A stretch of DNA of 64,000 nt, from the NCBI GenBank assembly GCA_020137815.1, contig CM035358.1, forward strand, positions 1,607,033 through 1,671,032, read 5' to 3'. Numbering within the stretch: the first letter of the stretch is position 1; each line of letters begins with the position of its first letter. Source of the stretch: Hormiphora californensis (lineage: Eukaryota; Ctenophora; Tentaculata; Cydippida; Pleurobrachiidae). Below the pieces are notes generated by a model. That model made no database searches. It was given only the letters and a program-made list of their open reading frames with translations, and had not been told where the DNA came from. The translations under genes and the position numbers were made by a program. Below, piece after piece: positions 59,401 to 64,000 of the stretch.

Positions 59401-59465
59401 TAATTTCTCCCACGAGTAAATTAGCAAATGACAAATATTTGTTAATTTACTCGCAGGAGAAATTA
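59401..59465. repeat. Hairpin with 29-bp arms
   Basis: TAATTTCTCCCACGAGTAAA continues to TTAGCAAAT, then a 7-nt loop and the near-exact reverse complement ending GGAGAAATTA. One mismatch was seen (CCCACG/CGCAGG side). Confidence 0.8.
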
Positions 59466-59571
59466 ATGCGCTTCAGCTCAGTAGATTATCAAGCGGCTGT
59501 CATTGTAGCTGTTCTGGCCATGTATAATAATAGTCTACTACATATCGCAATATCGCATAGACGTGGTGAGA

Positions 59572-59745
59572 AACAGAGAGAGAAAGAGACTGACATGGAG
59601 AACAGAGAGCGACAGAGAGATAGAGAGAGACCGACATGGAGAAACAGAGATAGATAGAGAGAAAGACTGGTATGGAGAAATAGAGATAGATAGAGAGACA
59701 CCGAGATGGAGAAACAGAGAGAGAGAGAGAGAGAGATAGATTATG
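59572..59745. repeat. Purine-rich minisatellite, about 36-bp unit
   Basis: Four imperfect copies of GACATGGAGAAACAGAGATA plus AGAGAGA-type filler, ending in a (GA)n run. Confidence 0.8.
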
Positions 59746-60068
59746 ATTTGATGAGAACCCCCTATCATGACAGCAGGTAGGTGTGCGTGTATAATGCAGC
59801 ATGTCAAATCAAGTCATGCAATCCCCCGGATTAGGACACCAATGATATTATTGCCGAGAGTATTTTGAAACAATATCGCCATGACACACACACTAGACAC
59901 AGTAGCTCATTTTCAAATGATCTTGGAATTTGTATTTTGTTTAGCAGAGCTGATAGAACTGATATTAAATATCAGTTGTCAGTGAGATCACTCTTTAATC
60001 AGTAATCACTGAATCATACTGTATCAAGGATATATTCAGTGGTATTCAGTGGTATCAGTGGTATTAAG

Positions 60069-63000
60069 ATGGATCGTAGTAACAGTAGTTCCTCCTCCTC
60101 CCCCTCCATACAACTACAAGGTGAGTTGTTGCACGCTACTGCAATCTGCATGTGTAGTTGATATGGTTGATAATTGATATGGTTGATGTACAGGGTGTTC
60201 ATTTTGGATCTTTACAAGCGTTGGCCTTCACCCAGAAAAAAGTTGACAAGATCAGGTCATGAAACTTCATACTTGGACTATTCTATACCCTCATTCAAGG
60301 TTCCTGGGGGTTTTGGAGCTCTAGCACCCCGGGAAGTGTGTTTTTGGCATCACAACTACCAGAAGGAATTTTTTGCTGGTGCTGAGACTTTGCTAAAATG
60401 TTTTTTGGGTATTTTCTATGTCAATCCTAAAGTTTCATAGAGATTGGATGTGTTTTTCAGACTCAAAATTGCGATAGAAGTGGCTGGAAAGGCTCGAAAA
60501 CAGCTCAAAAACGGCTAAAATTGAGTCTTTCCAGCCACTTTTTACGAAATTTTGAGTCTGAAAAACACATCCAATATCTATGAAACTTTAGGATTGACAT
60601 AGAAAATACCCAAAAATCATTTTAGCAAAGTCTCAGCACCAGCAAAAAATTCCTTCTGGTAGTTTTGATGCCAAAAACACACTTCCCAGGGTCCTAAAGC
60701 TCCAAAACCCCCAGGAACCTTGAATGAGGGTATAGAATAGTCCAAGTATGAAGTTTCATGACCTAATCTTGTCAACTTTTTTCTGGGTGAAGCCCAACGC
60801 TTGTAAAGATCCAAAATGAACACCCTGTACATGTGAGGCAGACATACAGAAGTCTCTAGATGCGGTATCATCTTGTTGAGGTTAACAAGTATCATCATAT
60901 TCGTAGTTAGAGTGGGGGTGGGAGAGAAGTAGAATATACAGATGGAACTACTAGAACAACTATAGATGGGAGAGTTAGTACAATTCCGCAGTTCCCACAA
61001 CATGTGTGTGTTATGTTAAACATCTCCTAACAAGCAAGCTCTTGGGCTAGCGATAGAGGTCACAGAGAGAGAGGGGGGAGAAAGTTAGAGAAATTAAACA
61101 GAGAAAGAATGAGAGAGAGAACTTTTTAGCGCTCTTCACTTGGTCGTATTATAGCTTGCACGGTCTTTCTTGTTATAAGACTCCGATTTGATTTGCGTAT
61201 GTGAAAAATATGCGTTTAATAGTCGAAGCTCTCTTAGTTGCCTTGATATAGTCCATATAACTGCTTAATCCAAAAACTACTTGTTAAATGCATGAAGGTT
61301 AAATTGTTGAATTTGAAGCGGAAGAGAAATATAGCAGTAGTAGGGAGAGTGTTGGACGAGTAATGTGATATATTCGTTACCTAGGTAACCATTCTACCTC
61401 TTTCTCACCTCCCTTGCTTTCTATCCCTCTCTATTTTGGTTTCTTGTTTCATTTTAGTATGTATTTTCGTCGCTTAGGGTGCGAATTTTAAACCATTTTT
61501 GTGACATGAAGCACTGAGACAGTTATTTTCTTGATTTCGTGAAACAGTCTTACTTTTATGGAACCGCATTTTTATGTCTTAGATGTCATTTTGCGAAACC
61601 TTTGAATAGAGAGAAAAAAGTAAAAAGAAAAAACCATGATATACTGGTAAGAGATGGAGCAAAAATAACTATAGGGAGGGGGAAGCAATCATAGAGTGGG
61701 TGCTTGTAAAGCAATTAGTCAAGCATGGCTAGTAGCTCTGCAGGGTGGTTGAGTAAGGGAGCAGCTCTGAGTGGTTTTATTGCTTTCTTCCTCTCATCTG
61801 CAGGGCCTTCATTAGCTTCTTATTTCTTAGCCTTGTAACTTGTTGTGCGCCGGGTGAATCGTTCAATTGAGTATTCGAATGAGACACAATGTGTCACAAA
61901 TTGCCAGGCAATAATACATACTCCTTTGATCCTTGTTATACTTATGGATTGATTTGTATTACACATTTTGTAATAAATGTTAACATTGTTACTCTATCGA
62001 ATAGTAATACCCCTTGCTCCAAGGTACAATGAGTAGACCAACTACGGCGGGGACGGCGCTGACAAGTGCCACAGGGGGATATATCAGTGATAGGAGCATG
62101 GCTTACAGCGTTATCAGTAATCAGTTTCCCACAACTGGAGAGGTTTGTTTTTTAAATTTTCATTATTCAGTAAACAGCTGTGCTTTTCAGTAATAAATTA
62201 ATGCGAATTAATTCCAGCATATTTTGTCACCAGAGCATCAAAGGACACATGTGTACACATGCTAATGTTTCCAAAATTGTAACCATGGACTATCGCCTTA
62301 CGCCTATCCAGTGGATAGGCGTAAGGCGATAGTATCCACTGCAGCTGCAGTATAATGCAGCCATTTCAATCGTCTTCGTGTTATTCCTTTCTTGTTTGTC
62401 CTACCTGTTGTATCCCATCTGTGTAGCCTTCTTAACGTACTTACACATCTAGCATCAGGTATTATTGTTGCCAAAAGTGAATGCAAGGAAGTCAATACAT
62501 TTCTCTAAAAACTTGGCCGGACCCAAGATAATGGCGGTCCGTGAAACTGCCCAATGGTTAACCAGGTATGTTACAGTTACAAGAATTGACAAAGTTTCTA
62601 GTTGAACTAGGATTCCTTTGAATCTTGAGTCAAACGCCTTGACATGACTCAGAACTCTTTATTCTTGACTCTTGATATGATGTTCTGAATAAAGAGATAT
62701 GAGCAAGAATTAAATAGGGAAGAAAATCAAAAAATACTTGAATGATGATTTGGAATTTATCCCAATATGTTCTCGCAGCATCAATAACCGAATGTCTGAC
62801 GATCTTGGGAGGGAGCACAAGAAGTTGGATGATTCATATCTCAAGTGGTACAGAAAACATTTCAATGAGGTATTAATAGTAGAGTTTCAATTACATGAAC
62901 TAAAATCCTGCTCCCTCTTTCCACTTTATAGTTTATTATCTGTTTGTTACATGTGTGTAACTATTACTCCCCTACCACATCTCCTCACTTCGTTCCCTTC

Positions 63001-63622
63001 ATATGTGAATTCCCTGACCCCTTCATTCTAGCTTCCTATCACCTCCCTGACCCACAGAAGAAAGATGTGTTGGCTAAAGTTAGTACCCTGCTGAACACCG
63101 CCCGCCAAGAGAAGGTACAGCGATGTAGGTCGTATCAGTCGTGTTACTCTAACCCCTCGACCAGCGGCAGCAGAATGCGGAGGACCACTCACAACCGGTC
63201 GTCAGCAACAAACTTCTTCGCAACTCAACTTCCCGACGTGGAAACGGTGAATAGTGGTGCAGCAGCAGACCTACCAGCAGCAGCGTCAGGGGTAGGCGTA
63301 TTGATCTTAATAGCATGTACCTACCTGATATATATATTGTTTCCTTCAAAAACCGGGAGCACCTGTCATACCCTTAATTTTCCTTTAAAAAACCATTGAT
63401 TAATTTTAAATAATATTTGATAATTTGACTACCATTCCTTGTTTCTCACATCTACTGCCCAGTTGCTTTCAGGAACCAGTAGACGACCAGGGAACCGCAG
63501 AAAACACCACCACACCACCTACCGGCCAAGATGGGGAGCAGCAAGGTGAGAGGAGGAGTGTAGCTTCAGATAAAGTTTCCAGTCCACAGAAAGTGAAAAT
63601 AATTACCCCGCATCCGGTCTAG
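60069..63622 (+). CDS. Unrecognised 250-residue protein, six exons
   Basis: Exons: 60069-60120, 62024-62142, 62459-62565, 62779-62869, 63058-63291, 63473-63622 (TAG). All junctions are GT/AG and all phases agree, giving 250 residues. The N-terminus is a serine run (MDRSNSSSSSPS). The middle is basic and amphipathic (DDSYLKWYRKHFNEKKDVLA), probably helical. The C-terminus is polar, with an Ala-rich stretch and a Thr/Gln/Glu-rich end; no signal peptide or membrane segment. I do not recognise the family. Exon 1 is short and separated by a 1.9-kb intron containing a foldback element, so the true start could be the in-frame ATG at 62029. Confidence 0.68.
60191..60827. mobile_element. Foldback element, TA-flanked, CAGGGTGTTC ends
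   Basis: CAGGGTGTTCATTTTGGATC at the left and its inverted copy at the right end, flanked by TA (60189-60190 and 60828-60829). Almost the whole 637 bp is two arms folding near 60510. It shares its terminal CAGGGTGT with the element at 37381-38914, so both probably use the same transposase, which is not encoded here. Confidence 0.88.
62289..62333. repeat. Perfect 45-bp palindrome (22 + 1 + 22)
   Basis: ACTATCGCCTTACGCCTATC runs through CA-G-TG and back as its exact complement, ending GATAGT. It lies in the intron between exons 2 and 3 of the unrecognised gene at 60069. Confidence 0.88.
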
Positions 63623-63903
63623 ATCTCTGTCTAGAAGCTAGTTCATCACGTACTATGAATTATGAAAATAACTTTATCCGTGTACTGCTGAGTGCTGAAA
63701 CAAATGAACTTCAGGAGACTGTGTCACGTCAGAAAAAAAAACATTATAATTTGAATTAATTTGAATTATTATTAGAGGAGCCATTTATTATTATTATTAT
63801 TAAATCTATATAATTTACACAATTTAATTGTATAAATAAGCCCCTTTTTTGTGGGCAAATACGGGTTACCGATAGATATTAAAGTTCATTGAAGATACCC
63901 ATT

Positions 63904-64000
63904 ATGAAAAGTCTATCACCCCCCTCCGTACCCGGAATTGGCCTCCAGGATTCGAGTCCCTCAACTCCTTCAACGTTTGGTGGAGTTCTCTCCTCTCACT
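63904..64000 (+). CDS. Possible first exon of a further gene, cut by the window end
   Basis: ATG at 63904 opens a frame of 32 codons to the window edge, reading MKSLSPPSVPGIGLQDSS and on as a Ser/Pro/Thr-rich sequence. GC content rises relative to the AT-rich sequence just before it. Too short to identify. Confidence 0.4.
   Translation, partial: MKSLSPPSVPGIGLQDSSPSTPSTFGGVLSSH

Larger units (their letters stand above)
58973..60068. other. Intergenic region with hairpin and simple repeats
   Basis: Holds a hairpin at 59401-59465 and a purine-rich minisatellite at 59572-59745. A GC-rich palindrome GGCGGCGCCACCCGCCGCC lies near 59327. No exon or promoter was recognised. Confidence 0.6.

Overview
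This is nuclear DNA from a multicellular animal, most likely an invertebrate. Spliced genes with short introns and consensus GT...AG sites encode animal-type proteins: an EHMT/G9a histone methyltransferase, a TNNI3K-type ankyrin kinase, a Golgi carbohydrate sulfotransferase, an astacin-EGF-CUB protease, MKKS/BBS6 and RABEPK. I cannot name the species. Dense foldback elements, a Ty3/gypsy element and candidate trans-splice acceptors next to start codons would fit an early-branching or otherwise compact invertebrate genome, but this is inference. All gene models were spliced by eye from reading-frame phase, splice consensus and family similarity.

Layout: (1) 248-6030 (+), the 3' part of an unrecognised, possibly OB-fold protein, interrupted by two abutting foldback elements at TTAA sites. 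(2) 6409-13420 (+), a complete 19-exon EHMT/G9a gene. (3) 13421-15205, intergenic, with palindromic GC-rich modules. (4) 15206-28497 (-), a five-exon sulfotransferase whose first intron holds a 9.3-kb LTR retrotransposon in the opposite orientation. (5) 28498-33442, intergenic, with DNA-element remnants. (6) 33443-46799 (-), a 21-exon TNNI3K gene. (7) 47816-49388 (-), a two-exon secreted astacin. (8) 49389-53325, a nest of small inverted-repeat elements. (9) 53326-56762 (+) MKKS and 56863-58972 (+) RABEPK, only 100 bp apart. (10) 60069-63622 (+), an unrecognised six-exon gene. (11) 63904 to the end (+), the probable start of another gene.

The genes do not form one pathway: they cover chromatin, Golgi sulfation, kinase signalling, extracellular proteolysis, the cilium/BBS chaperonin and endosome traffic. 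The notable theme is the link between repeats and splice sites. Four foldback or MITE-like elements end within about 0-13 bp of a splice site. A roughly 26-copy minisatellite is made of the 3' splice site and first exon bases of TNNI3K exon 11. EHMT has a duplicated acceptor and an intron flanked by copies of its own exon end. Several coding starts follow an acceptor-like AG by 1-25 nt, so spliced-leader trans-splicing is worth testing.
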